In this document: positions 24,221 through 31,676 of the stretch, piece after piece
Layout of the letters: each line of letters starts with the position of its first letter
How positions within the stretch are numbered: position 1 is the stretch's first letter
Assembly: GCA_900756765.1 (NCBI GenBank)
Contig: CAAELE010000023.1
Span: 1-64,000, forward strand
Reading direction: 5' to 3'
DNA: 64,000 nucleotides
Source of the DNA: an uncultured Collinsella sp.
Lineage (GTDB): Bacteria; Actinomycetota; Coriobacteriia; Coriobacteriales; Coriobacteriaceae
Notes under the pieces: model-generated
Database searches by the model: none
What the model was told of the DNA's origin: nothing
What the model saw: the letters and a program-made list of their open reading frames with translations, nothing else
Program-made: the position numbers and the translations under genes

Positions 24221-25523
24221 AGATGGTGAACTCGGCGAAGTTGCGGTCGTCGCCTGCGGTGCCGGTGTCGTCTGTTGCGGCTGTCGGCGCCAGCGCGTCG
24301 CCACCGACGCTTTGCAGCAACTCGGCCACGTTAGCATCGGGGTTTTGACACAGGATATCGAGCAGTTCGATAAAGTCGCGGATGACTTCGCGGGGCGTCA
24401 GGTGCGTGTCGGCCCCCACGCGGCCAAACTCAATTTTGAGGAAGTCCACCAAGTCGTTCTCGGTAAGCGTGGGCGTCCAGCCAAAGTAGCCGGCATGGAT
24501 CTGCATGAGCTTTTCGATGAGCACCAGCAGCTCCTCGTAGGTGAGCGGCTGCAGGCGGATGATGGGCGCGAGCATGTCTTTGAGATCATCGCGCGCAAAA
24601 CGGCCCTGAGCGAGACGGCTCCGAAGGGCCTCGTAGGAGAACACGCCGCGGCGGCGGTCCTCGATAGAGGTCGGCGTGCCGCCCATGATCATGCCCAGGT
24701 ACTGCGCCTTGCCCTGGAGCGTGTCGTTGTACATCGTTAGGATTTTCTCGTAGTTATACTGTCGAGTGATGGCGTTGGGAATCTTGTACAGATTCACGAG
24801 CTCGTCGATGAGCACCAGCATGCCCTTGTAGCCGCTGCAGACCAAAAAGCGCGCAATGAGCTTGACGTAGTCGTACCAGTCGTCGTCGCTGATGATTGTC
24901 GAGGAGCCTAGTTCGGCGCGCGCCTCGCTCTTGGTGCGGTACTCGCCGCGGATCCATTTGGTTACGCGACTCATGGCATCTTCGTCACCCTCCGAGACGG
25001 CCGTGCGATAACGGCGGAGCATGCGGGCGAAGTCAAAGCCGTGGACCATCTCTTCGAGTGGAGCGAGTTGGGCATTAACGGCAGACTCGTCGGCGTCGGC
25101 ACACGAGGCGACCCAGCGGTCCAGGATAAGGTTGAGCGCGCCGCCCTCGGGGCGCGTCTTGGTCGATATGTTGCGGATGAGCTCGCGATAGGTGGCGAGG
25201 CCCTGGCCCTGGCCGCCCTGTAGGCGGCGCTCAGGGGAAAGGTCGGCATCGGCGACCACAAAGCCCTCGCCCATGGCATGCGTTCGGATGGTCTGGAGCA
25301 AAAAGCTCTTGCCGGCGCCGTAGCGACCGACTAGGAAACGGAAGCTTGCGCCGCCATCGGCGATGAGGCTCAGGTCGGTGAGCAGAGCACGGATCTCAAC
25401 TTCGCGTCCCACGGTGATGTAAGGAAGGCCGATGCGTGGGACCACGCCGCCCTTGAGCGAGTTGAGAATGACGGCAGCGACGCGCTTGGGTACGCGGGGC
25501 GCTGCGGATGCGGTATCACTCAT
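24219..25523 (-). CDS. sngB: Shango-type ATPase SngB (BrxD-like DUF2791 P-loop protein)
   Basis: 434 residues. P-loop GRYGAGKS at 66-73, Walker B MLVLIDE with Asp240/Glu241. The family (DUF2791; ATPase partner also called BrxD in BREX systems) is AAA-like and thought to power a DNA-handling complex. MGGTPTSIEDRRRGVFSYEALRSRL and LQPLTYEELLVLIEKL carry typical sensor/lid elements. Its start overlaps the end of sngA by 8 bases (ATGAGTGA), implying translational coupling and a fixed ratio with SngA. Together with the helicase downstream it is the ATPase-helicase pair also seen in type 2 BREX, here without any PglX or PglZ. Confidence 0.88.
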   Translation of the reverse strand: MSDTASAAPRVPKRVAAVILNSLKGGVVPRIGLPYITVGREVEIRALLTDLSLIADGGASFRFLVGRYGAGKSFLLQTIRTHAMGEGFVVADADLSPERRLQGGQGQGLATYRELIRNISTKTRPEGGALNLILDRWVASCADADESAVNAQLAPLEEMVHGFDFARMLRRYRTAVSEGDEDAMSRVTKWIRGEYRTKSEARAELGSSTIISDDDWYDYVKLIARFLVCSGYKGMLVLIDELVNLYKIPNAITRQYNYEKILTMYNDTLQGKAQYLGMIMGGTPTSIEDRRRGVFSYEALRSRLAQGRFARDDLKDMLAPIIRLQPLTYEELLVLIEKLMQIHAGYFGWTPTLTENDLVDFLKIEFGRVGADTHLTPREVIRDFIELLDILCQNPDANVAELLQSVGGDALAPTAATDDTGTAGDDRNFAEFTI

Positions 25524-27261
25524 GGTCTAGGTATCCTCTCACGTCTGCTTCGTAGTCCTCGATAATCTGCGGCCCTGCCGCGCTAAATTCAATTACGGTG
25601 TCGCCCACCAGGTCAAAGAGCGCCTCGTTGATGGTATCGACGAGCATGTCCTCACTCTTGCCCGACTGTGCCACCGCCGATGCCGTCTGCGCTGCGTTTT
25701 GCTCGAGTAGTGCTCGAAGATAGGCGTCTGCGGCGGGATCGAGTGCGGACGCGGTGTCGGCGGGCGTGGGCGTTGGTGCGAGGAGCGGGGCTACGACGCC
25801 AAACTGCTCGGTGGAGATGGTCGGCTCGCTAGCCTCGTCCTGCTGCATGGTCGTCGCGACTGGTTCGGCAATCGTGTCGGCTACGGGCTCGGCTTCCCGT
25901 CGTTCGGCAACTGCCACCTCGGCATCCGCAAGCGTGCCGTCCTCGCGCTCCTCGTCGATCAAAAGCGCCTCGCGCGTTTGCGCGGCGGCGCTCCGAATGT
26001 GCCCCAGCTGGCTCAGGTCGATATCGATCTTGACGGGCTGATGTGTGGCATCCCATGAAAGCCATGCCGTGATCTCGTCATCGATAATCTTAGCCAGATA
26101 TTTGGGGACCTTCTCTTCCTCAAGGGGATGGCCGGGGTCCAGTGCCAAGCGCAGACGCTGATCACAAGCGCGCATTATCTCACCGAGCTTGCTGCTTTTT
26201 TGTCTGCTGCCGTGGATGCGCATACATTCCCAAAAGCCATTTTGGCAGCGGTAGATGTGAATGGGGTCCAGGCGATATTCGCAGTCCTCGTGGCGCTCGG
26301 GCGCAAAGAACACGGCCGAGGCAAACATGGTGTAGGGCATGGCCGTCTCCTCCCCAAACAAGCTCGCTACGATGCCGGTCTTTCGGTGCGTGTCATAGTA
26401 GCGCGCCATACGGACATACACGGCGCATGCCACGTGGCGCAGGTCACGATGGTGGGAACGGTCGAGCCGTGAGTTATTCAGGTTGTACGTCGAGAGTGCG
26501 TCGATGGCAGCCATGAGCCGCTCCTCATGCGCCTCATCGGGCGGAAGGGGAAGCGTGGGCTCGGAGGTCTTGCGACGTTTGGGGGGCAGGTCCGACGGCG
26601 CCGGCGCGGGTACAAGGTCTCGTGCTGCGCGGCGCAGCTCGATGAGGGCGTTGTCGAATGCGACGGTTTTAGAGTCGCGAAGCAGCTTGGGGTCGAGCTC
26701 ATGGAACACGGCGTAGTCCTGCAGCCACACGCGTGCGAACCGGTCGATGCCAGGTTCAAAGGCGCGATAGGCATCCCAAAATGCCTTGATCTTGTCATAG
26801 CCGTCACGCGGATTGTCGACGCCAATGCCGCAGATCAATTCGTAAAGATAAAGAAAAGCAAACGAGGTCGATGTCTCCTCGATATTGCCGCGGCGCACTT
26901 GGGCACGCCAGGTAAAGTAGCCGCGCAACTGTCGATCGCTCATGGCATTGTAGGTGGGAAAGTACGACTTAAAGGTGCCGTTGTAGGGGCAATCGTCCTC
27001 GAAGTCGGCCATCAGCAGGCCTTGGCGGTAAAAGAGCTCCGCCTCCGATAGCCAACGTCCCGCGCCGCCTTTGGGATCCTCTTGCCAGCGTGATATCTCG
27101 CGCATCTTGCGGTACTGGTCGGGGAGGAAGTTCTGCATCTGACGACCGGTCTTGAGAATCGGCTCGTCAGCATAGATTTCGTTTGAGAAGCGGGCGGACT
27201 GATGGGTCCGGGCCTCGGCCATAATGCGCTCGATGAGCATCTTGACGTCCTGGTCGGCCAC
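25516..27261 (-). CDS. sngA: Shango-type TerB-like protein SngA (TerB-N and TerB-C domains)
   Basis: 581 residues from a GTG with an AGGAGAGGG site. The TerB-N domain (about 60-250) has the hallmark RQLRGYFTWRAQVRRG (110-125) followed by LYLYELICGIG. A middle helical region is followed by a proline/alanine-rich linker with PTPTPAD and a C-terminal TerB-C domain ending in YEADVRGYLDHE. TerB-type domains are known from tellurite-resistance and phage-defence loci. First gene of the operon; an extended -10 box lies just upstream. No tellurite-resistance genes are nearby, which supports a defence role rather than a Ter role. Confidence 0.85.
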   Translation of the reverse strand: MADQDVKMLIERIMAEARTHQSARFSNEIYADEPILKTGRQMQNFLPDQYRKMREISRWQEDPKGGAGRWLSEAELFYRQGLLMADFEDDCPYNGTFKSYFPTYNAMSDRQLRGYFTWRAQVRRGNIEETSTSFAFLYLYELICGIGVDNPRDGYDKIKAFWDAYRAFEPGIDRFARVWLQDYAVFHELDPKLLRDSKTVAFDNALIELRRAARDLVPAPAPSDLPPKRRKTSEPTLPLPPDEAHEERLMAAIDALSTYNLNNSRLDRSHHRDLRHVACAVYVRMARYYDTHRKTGIVASLFGEETAMPYTMFASAVFFAPERHEDCEYRLDPIHIYRCQNGFWECMRIHGSRQKSSKLGEIMRACDQRLRLALDPGHPLEEEKVPKYLAKIIDDEITAWLSWDATHQPVKIDIDLSQLGHIRSAAAQTREALLIDEEREDGTLADAEVAVAERREAEPVADTIAEPVATTMQQDEASEPTISTEQFGVVAPLLAPTPTPADTASALDPAADAYLRALLEQNAAQTASAVAQSGKSEDMLVDTINEALFDLVGDTVIEFSAAGPQIIEDYEADVRGYLDHE

Positions 27262-27299
27262 CGCCCTCTCCTCTCCCTATATGGTGTCGGTGACCTCAT

Positions 27300-27305
27300 A
27301 TCATA
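27300..27305 (-). promoter_or_regulatory. Extended -10 of the sng operon promoter
   Basis: On the minus strand TGCTATGAT forms an extended -10 about 39 bases before the sngA start. No good -35 hexamer is seen, which is common with extended -10 promoters. Confidence 0.4.
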
Positions 27306-27350
27306 GCACAGCATCAAACAGATGTTCGAGATACCACTGCGTAGATAGAT

Positions 27351-28067
27351 TTAGAACAGGAGGGCGTAGATGACCGCCACGACGACGGAGGGGAGCATGT
27401 TGGCCGTGCGGAAGGTCTGAGGCCGAATAAGGTTAACGCCGACGCAGAAGATGAGCATGGAGCCCACAAGCGAAAGGCTGTCGAGGGCTGCGGTGGTCAT
27501 GATGGGGGAGAGTGCGCCGGCAAAAAGCGTGATCGTGCCCTGGAATACGGCAACGGGCAGGGCCGAGAAGATGCAGCCGCGGCCAAGCGAGGCCGTCATG
27601 GTGCAGACGATGATGCAGTCCAGCGCGCCCTTCAGGGCAAGCGTGGACCAGTCGCCGAGCAGGCCGTCCTGAATCGATCCTACGATGGCCATGGCGCCGA
27701 TACACACGGTGAGCGATGCCGAGACAAAGGCGTTGGTGAACTCGTTGTCGCCTTCGCTGCCGGTTTTGCGCTTGAGCCATTCGCCGAGGTTCTCGATGGC
27801 GGCCTCCAGGTTGATGGCCTCGCCGATGAGCGAACCGAGGGCAAATGAGACGATAAGCATGGTGGTGCCGGTGGTCGCCAACGCTTCTCCATCGATAACG
27901 AGCATCTTTTGCATGGTGCCGCCCAGGCCGATAAACAGGACGCACAGCCCTGACGCCTTCATGAGCGTGTCCTGGATGCGGGGCGTAATGAAGCGCCCAC
28001 CCATGAGGCCCAGCAGACCGCCCGCGATCAAAAGCGCGACGTTGATGATCGTTCCTAAACCCGGCAT
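27351..28067 (-). CDS. DUF554 family membrane protein
   Basis: 238 residues, mostly hydrophobic, with about seven predicted transmembrane segments. The opening MPGLGTIINVALLIAGGLLGLMGG, GLCVLFIGLGGTMQ and the second half SLTVCIGAMAIVGSIQDGL are typical of DUF554 (YdfK/YqgA-like), probably a transporter or channel of unknown substrate. Start at 28067 is chosen because of the AGGAGGG site; a longer reading lacks one. It precedes the Shango operon on the same strand, with about 90 bases between, and is not part of it as far as can be seen. Confidence 0.88.
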   Translation of the reverse strand: MPGLGTIINVALLIAGGLLGLMGGRFITPRIQDTLMKASGLCVLFIGLGGTMQKMLVIDGEALATTGTTMLIVSFALGSLIGEAINLEAAIENLGEWLKRKTGSEGDNEFTNAFVSASLTVCIGAMAIVGSIQDGLLGDWSTLALKGALDCIIVCTMTASLGRGCIFSALPVAVFQGTITLFAGALSPIMTTAALDSLSLVGSMLIFCVGVNLIRPQTFRTANMLPSVVVAVIYALLF

Positions 28068-28156
28068 GAACCCTCCTGTAATTGATGCCAACGCGGCAAT
28101 CGTAGCAGAACGGGGAAGGGAGCGCTCAGTATCCGAGCCAAGTGGCGGTTAGCGGT

Positions 28157-29557
28157 CTAGGACAGGACGGGGCTAAAGTCGAAGCGCAGCGTCATGAGGT
28201 GCTGCGGGGATTCGATGGCTGCGGCAATGATGTCGGCATCTCGTGCACGATCGAACCCTTCAAGTTCCATTTGATAGGGGAAGTCTTCTTGGATACCGAT
28301 GCGACGCGGAACCAAAAGCTTGGTTCCGTCGAATTCTTCGGTTCGCGTTCCGTCTGCTGCAACGGAATAAAGGTGTAACTTGGCGGTCGTTGTGGCATCA
28401 AGTGCCGAGATAGCTTGGATATCGTTCGATGCGCTCCTTGCTCCCACTGCTGTAAGTGCCGTAGGCGCGACGACTTCACCCGAAGGCAAAAAGACGAGCT
28501 CGACGGTATTGGGGAATGCGATGAGGATATTTTTGCGGCGGGGCGCATTGGCAGCGACTGGCTCAATGCTTGCGGCATCGACGGTTTCCGTGTGGTCGAG
28601 CGCGACCATCATGCAACAGTTGCCTTCGTCGACATCTGGGGGAGCGGCAAATTCCAGGCCGTCTTTCGGTTGGGGATCGCCTAGTTCGGTGGTGGTGCCG
28701 CCTGGCTTCTCCAAAGGAGCCGCAGCGTTGTCTTCTGATGATGCATCGTCTGCATCGTCAACACGTGTCGGTGCGTCTGCGACCTCGTCTTTGGGGGATT
28801 TGTCATTATCGCTCGATATAGGAGCAGCAATCCCGACGGACCCCGCTCCGTGCCATGTCATTTGGAGCAGCGCCGGATCGGCGAGAATGCGCTGCACGCC
28901 CGGCTCCTGGGCATCGATATTGATGGGGGCGGGTTCTGATCCGCGCGTGAGGTTAAGCGAGCCCTTCTGTCTGGTGCTTTGAGCCTCTTGGTCGTCCGCG
29001 TCGCCAGCGTAGAACAGCAAAGGCGCATCTCCTGTTGCGATGGCTTCGGTGCCCGCCTTGGTCAGTCGCAGCGATGCCGTAAAGGAGATGATGGGCTGCG
29101 CGCCATCGACATTCGAGGGAACGCAGCCCAGGCATACACCCCCTTCTTCTTCATTGGCCGCGCTGTCGAAGACGACCTTCGCCCCGTTCGCCGAGTCATC
29201 GACCGAGGCAATATCGATGCGCAGCTCTAAGTCGCACGGGTCGCCATCGGCGTCGACTGCGGCCGATTTCCATGTACAGATGGCATAACCTGTCTGGGGG
29301 CCGTTCTCCTTGTCCGGTCGCCTGGTATCCACGACTATCGAGTCGACCGTATTGCGGTGAAGGCATCCCGAGGTTCGGACCGTGGCATGTGCGAGCGAAA
29401 AACGTTGGCAGGCGACGATACCCGACGAATTCGCCACGGGGTTCAGAGCTTGCGGTAAGGAGTTTGCCGTGGCGGGCGTCGCCCAAGCGGCGAGAGGCAT
29501 ACCGCTCGCCAGTGCGCTGCAGAGCGCGGCGACGGGCAAAAGGTTTTTGGGTGCCAT
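28157..29557 (-). CDS. Large secreted protein of unknown function, surface-operon gene 5
   Basis: 466 residues with a signal peptide (MAPKNLLPVAALCSALASGM..AAWATPATA) and no transmembrane segment after it. Paired cysteines (ACQRF, SGCLHR, AICTW, DPCDLELR, GGVCLGC, NCC) suggest disulfides. An acidic, low-complexity linker lies near the centre (DKSPKDEVADAPTRVDDADD). No domain recognised. It is the last gene of a five-gene minus-strand operon (31330 to 28157) of exported proteins, with AGGAG ribosome binding site and 40 bases from the preceding small gene. Likely a cell-surface or secreted product acting with the others. Confidence 0.75.
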   Translation of the reverse strand: MAPKNLLPVAALCSALASGMPLAAWATPATANSLPQALNPVANSSGIVACQRFSLAHATVRTSGCLHRNTVDSIVVDTRRPDKENGPQTGYAICTWKSAAVDADGDPCDLELRIDIASVDDSANGAKVVFDSAANEEEGGVCLGCVPSNVDGAQPIISFTASLRLTKAGTEAIATGDAPLLFYAGDADDQEAQSTRQKGSLNLTRGSEPAPINIDAQEPGVQRILADPALLQMTWHGAGSVGIAAPISSDNDKSPKDEVADAPTRVDDADDASSEDNAAAPLEKPGGTTTELGDPQPKDGLEFAAPPDVDEGNCCMMVALDHTETVDAASIEPVAANAPRRKNILIAFPNTVELVFLPSGEVVAPTALTAVGARSASNDIQAISALDATTTAKLHLYSVAADGTRTEEFDGTKLLVPRRIGIQEDFPYQMELEGFDRARDADIIAAAIESPQHLMTLRFDFSPVLS

Positions 29558-29596
29558 GGTTCTCCTATCTATTCCGCGTACTCCGGTCGTGCTTGG

Positions 29597-29857
29597 CTAT
29601 CGGTTGCGTTTGATGTTCAGGCCAAGGCACGTCAGTCCTGCCCCCGCCGTGGCGAAGCCTGCCGCAATGAGTTGCCGGGTGTCGCTCGTCTGAGCGAGCG
29701 GCTCGTGACGGCTGCCGCGATTAAGGCCCGAAAGGTCGACGGTCACTTCTGTGGCCGCCTGCGCTTGCTCTTGTTGAGCAAAGGCCATGGCAGGTGCGGA
29801 CGCCAAGATGCCGACGATGGCGGCCAGTGCAATCGCCTTAGGACGTGGCGTGCGCAC
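29597..29857 (-). CDS. Small exported protein with LAxTS-type sorting signal, surface-operon gene 4
   Basis: 86 residues. Signal peptide (KAIALAAIVGILASAPAMAFAQQ), a short acidic middle (ATEVTVDLSGLNRGSRHE) and a C-terminus with LAQTSD, a hydrophobic stretch (LIAAGFATAGAGLTCLGL) and a basic tail KRNR. That arrangement is a variant cell-wall sorting signal, so sortase attachment is plausible, though it is not a canonical LPxTG. The GTG start overlaps the previous gene's end by 20 bases; a longer reading within that gene is rejected. Confidence 0.65.
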   Translation of the reverse strand: MRTPRPKAIALAAIVGILASAPAMAFAQQEQAQAATEVTVDLSGLNRGSRHEPLAQTSDTRQLIAAGFATAGAGLTCLGLNIKRNR

Positions 29858-30440
29858 CGGGCTCGACCGTCCAGGTGATGCTTGCCACTTGATCTCCCGT
29901 ACCGGTGGCGTGGTAGATGTCACGCGTGACGCGGGCGACGTGGCCACTCACATTGAGCTTGATTTTGTCCGTTCCGTCGGCAATGCCCTGGTACTTCATG
30001 TCGAAGCTTGCGTCCTTGGAAAGATCGAGGCCCGTAGTCTGAGTCGCCGAGCTGGCATCCTTTTCTGCCTTATCGGGGCCAACCTTAAAATCGATGGAGT
30101 TCTGGGCCGAGCCCGTCTTTGCGTCTGCAACGATTGTCCAGTCGTTCTTGGCCGTGACCTTCATGTTGGTGACGTGGATGCCATATGCCGAGAGGTTGTC
30201 GATGGTAATCGTCTTGTCGGAGGGTCCTACAAGCGTTCCGTCGGCTTTGGCGGCAAAGGGGATGACCGTTGGCGCCTTAAACGAAACATTGCTAATGTCG
30301 GCCTTCACCGTCACATCGGTGGTTCCAACGCGCACCTCTGCCATGGCCGCCGTTGGCGCGGCGCCCATCGCAAGTGCGAGCGTAAGCCCTGCGCCCACGG
30401 CGAGTGCCCTGGCTCCGCTCAGGTTCATGGGTGTGTTCAT
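29838..30440 (-). CDS. Secreted beta-rich protein, surface-operon gene 3
   Basis: 200 residues with a clear signal peptide (ALAVGAGLTLALAMGAAPTAAMA) and a mature domain of predicted beta strands, including VKADISNVSFKAPTVIPFA and TITIDNLSAYGIHVTNMKV. Similar fibrous secreted domains are common in Coriobacteriia but are not characterised. No catalytic motif. ATG with AAAGGA. Part of the five-gene operon; likely a surface structural or binding protein. Confidence 0.75.
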   Translation of the reverse strand: MNTPMNLSGARALAVGAGLTLALAMGAAPTAAMAEVRVGTTDVTVKADISNVSFKAPTVIPFAAKADGTLVGPSDKTITIDNLSAYGIHVTNMKVTAKNDWTIVADAKTGSAQNSIDFKVGPDKAEKDASSATQTTGLDLSKDASFDMKYQGIADGTDKIKLNVSGHVARVTRDIYHATGTGDQVASITWTVEPGAHATS

Positions 30441-30527
30441 AATCGATCCTTTCTGCTCGTCACGGACTGTTTCCGTGATGGTTGGACGAATGGGGACAGG
30501 GTGTGGCCCCTGCGAGCGCGTAGGCCA

Positions 30528-31037
30528 CTAGCCTTCTGCCTGGGCCACCCGCACTTTGACGCGCGTCGGATTGCCATGGGTGTCGTAGGTCTTGGCATCG
30601 AGTGCCTGAATCTCGATATATGCCTCGCCTTCTTGGATATCGCCGGCGGGGCAGGTCTCAACCGTCTTGCCGGCTTCGACCACACCGGACTCATAGATGG
30701 TTTCGTCGTTTTGAATCACGCGGAAGCGCTGGGGAAACTTGTTGTCTTGGACGTTTTGCACGTTGACGCGCAACTTGCCGCCTTCCTGCAACTGTGCGAC
30801 CGGCGCGACCGAGATCGTCATCATGTTGTCGCGGACGATGGCGTCGAGCTCATCCTGGATTTCTTGGCGCGATTTACCCTCTGCCGTCGTGACCGAGGCG
30901 CCCGCTTCGGGTACGGGCTGCGACTGCCAGGCGTATAGCCCTACGGCGATGAGGGCGCAGACGATAGCCAGGCAGGCAACGACGAGTTTCTTGCGACGCC
31001 CCAGTCCTGCAAGGCGGGGCGGCTTCTTCGCACTCAT
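30528..31037 (-). CDS. Membrane-anchored exported protein, surface-operon gene 2
   Basis: 169 residues: a basic N-terminus (KKPPRLAGLGRRKK), one membrane helix (LVVACLAIVCALIAVGLYAW) and an extracellular domain with a beta pattern (GKLRVNVQNVQDN, RFRVIQNDETIYESGVVEAGKTVE, EAYIEIQALDAK). The start overlaps the previous stop (ATGA), so translation is coupled. An upstream reading to 31400 is a frame shadow of the preceding gene. Function unknown; the alternating strand pattern suggests an adhesin- or fimbria-like domain. Confidence 0.75.
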   Translation of the reverse strand: MSAKKPPRLAGLGRRKKLVVACLAIVCALIAVGLYAWQSQPVPEAGASVTTAEGKSRQEIQDELDAIVRDNMMTISVAPVAQLQEGGKLRVNVQNVQDNKFPQRFRVIQNDETIYESGVVEAGKTVETCPAGDIQEGEAYIEIQALDAKTYDTHGNPTRVKVRVAQAEG

Positions 31038-31330
31038 GCGGCGTCCTTGGTGGTGTAGACACGTGCGAACGTGGACGGGTCCGCTCCAAAGAGCATGTGA
31101 AGCATCAGGCGGCGCGAGTAGATGAGCTCGTCGAAGTCGTGAGGGAGCTCGATGCTGTGGATACGCGCGATGTGGTGGGCGAGCGCCGAGAACGACTCGG
31201 GGTCGCAGATAACATCGGTGGTGACGTGGTAGACCGCCGTATCGGGAAACGCCTCTTCGTCGAAAGGCAGGAGATAGGGATCGCCGTCGACCTCGATGGC
31301 GACGTCGTACTGGGGCCAGTAATATGCCAT
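31034..31330 (-). CDS. Small uncharacterised protein, surface-operon gene 1
   Basis: 98 residues, no signal peptide, acidic with aromatic residues (MAYYWPQYDVAIEVDGDPYL). The second half (FSALAHHIARIHSIELPHDFDELIYSRRLML) looks helical. AGGGAGG ribosome binding site. No known domain recognised. As a likely cytoplasmic protein at the head of an operon of four exported proteins, it may be a regulator or assembly factor, but this is only inferred from position. Confidence 0.65.
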   Translation of the reverse strand: MAYYWPQYDVAIEVDGDPYLLPFDEEAFPDTAVYHVTTDVICDPESFSALAHHIARIHSIELPHDFDELIYSRRLMLHMLFGADPSTFARVYTTKDAA

Positions 31331-31676
31331 GGGAACCTCCCTGCTTCTGGGGCCAAAACTTCCATTGGTTTTGGCTGTTGATGCCGACCGTATCAGTCAC
31401 TACTTGACCAATTTCTGACCAAATGCTTGACGGATTGACATCTCCGCAGGTAAAAGATGGTAAAAATTACTTCAACTTTTTTCGAGCGACAATTGCGTGA
31501 TCGCTGGCGGTAAAGCGACATGTGTCAAAAGCATCGTCTGCCGAGGAAACCATGCCGCTCGCCGAATTGCACGAACGTAAAAATCGCCAATTATGGAGAC
31601 GGTCTCGAACACGTCGACGAAACGATGCGGTAACATCTCCCTGCAAATACTGTAGTTAGCTAAAGGGGGAGTTCGC
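31331..31676. other. Intergenic region between the surface operon and the lactate dehydrogenase operon
   Basis: No gene is seen in these 346 bases. TTGACA at 31435-31440 is a good -35 for the rightward operon, but the -10 that follows (around GGTAAAAAT) is weak. The stretch is divergent, so both operons must start here. A strong GGGGGAG ribosome binding site precedes the GTG at 31677. Confidence 0.4.

Noticed and set aside
21671..24337. Longer helicase start at 24337
   Set aside because: It would overlap sngB by about 120 bases with a low-complexity Pro/Thr/Ala peptide in the wrong context; the GTG at 24103 has an ideal AAGGGAGG site and starts the helicase fold.
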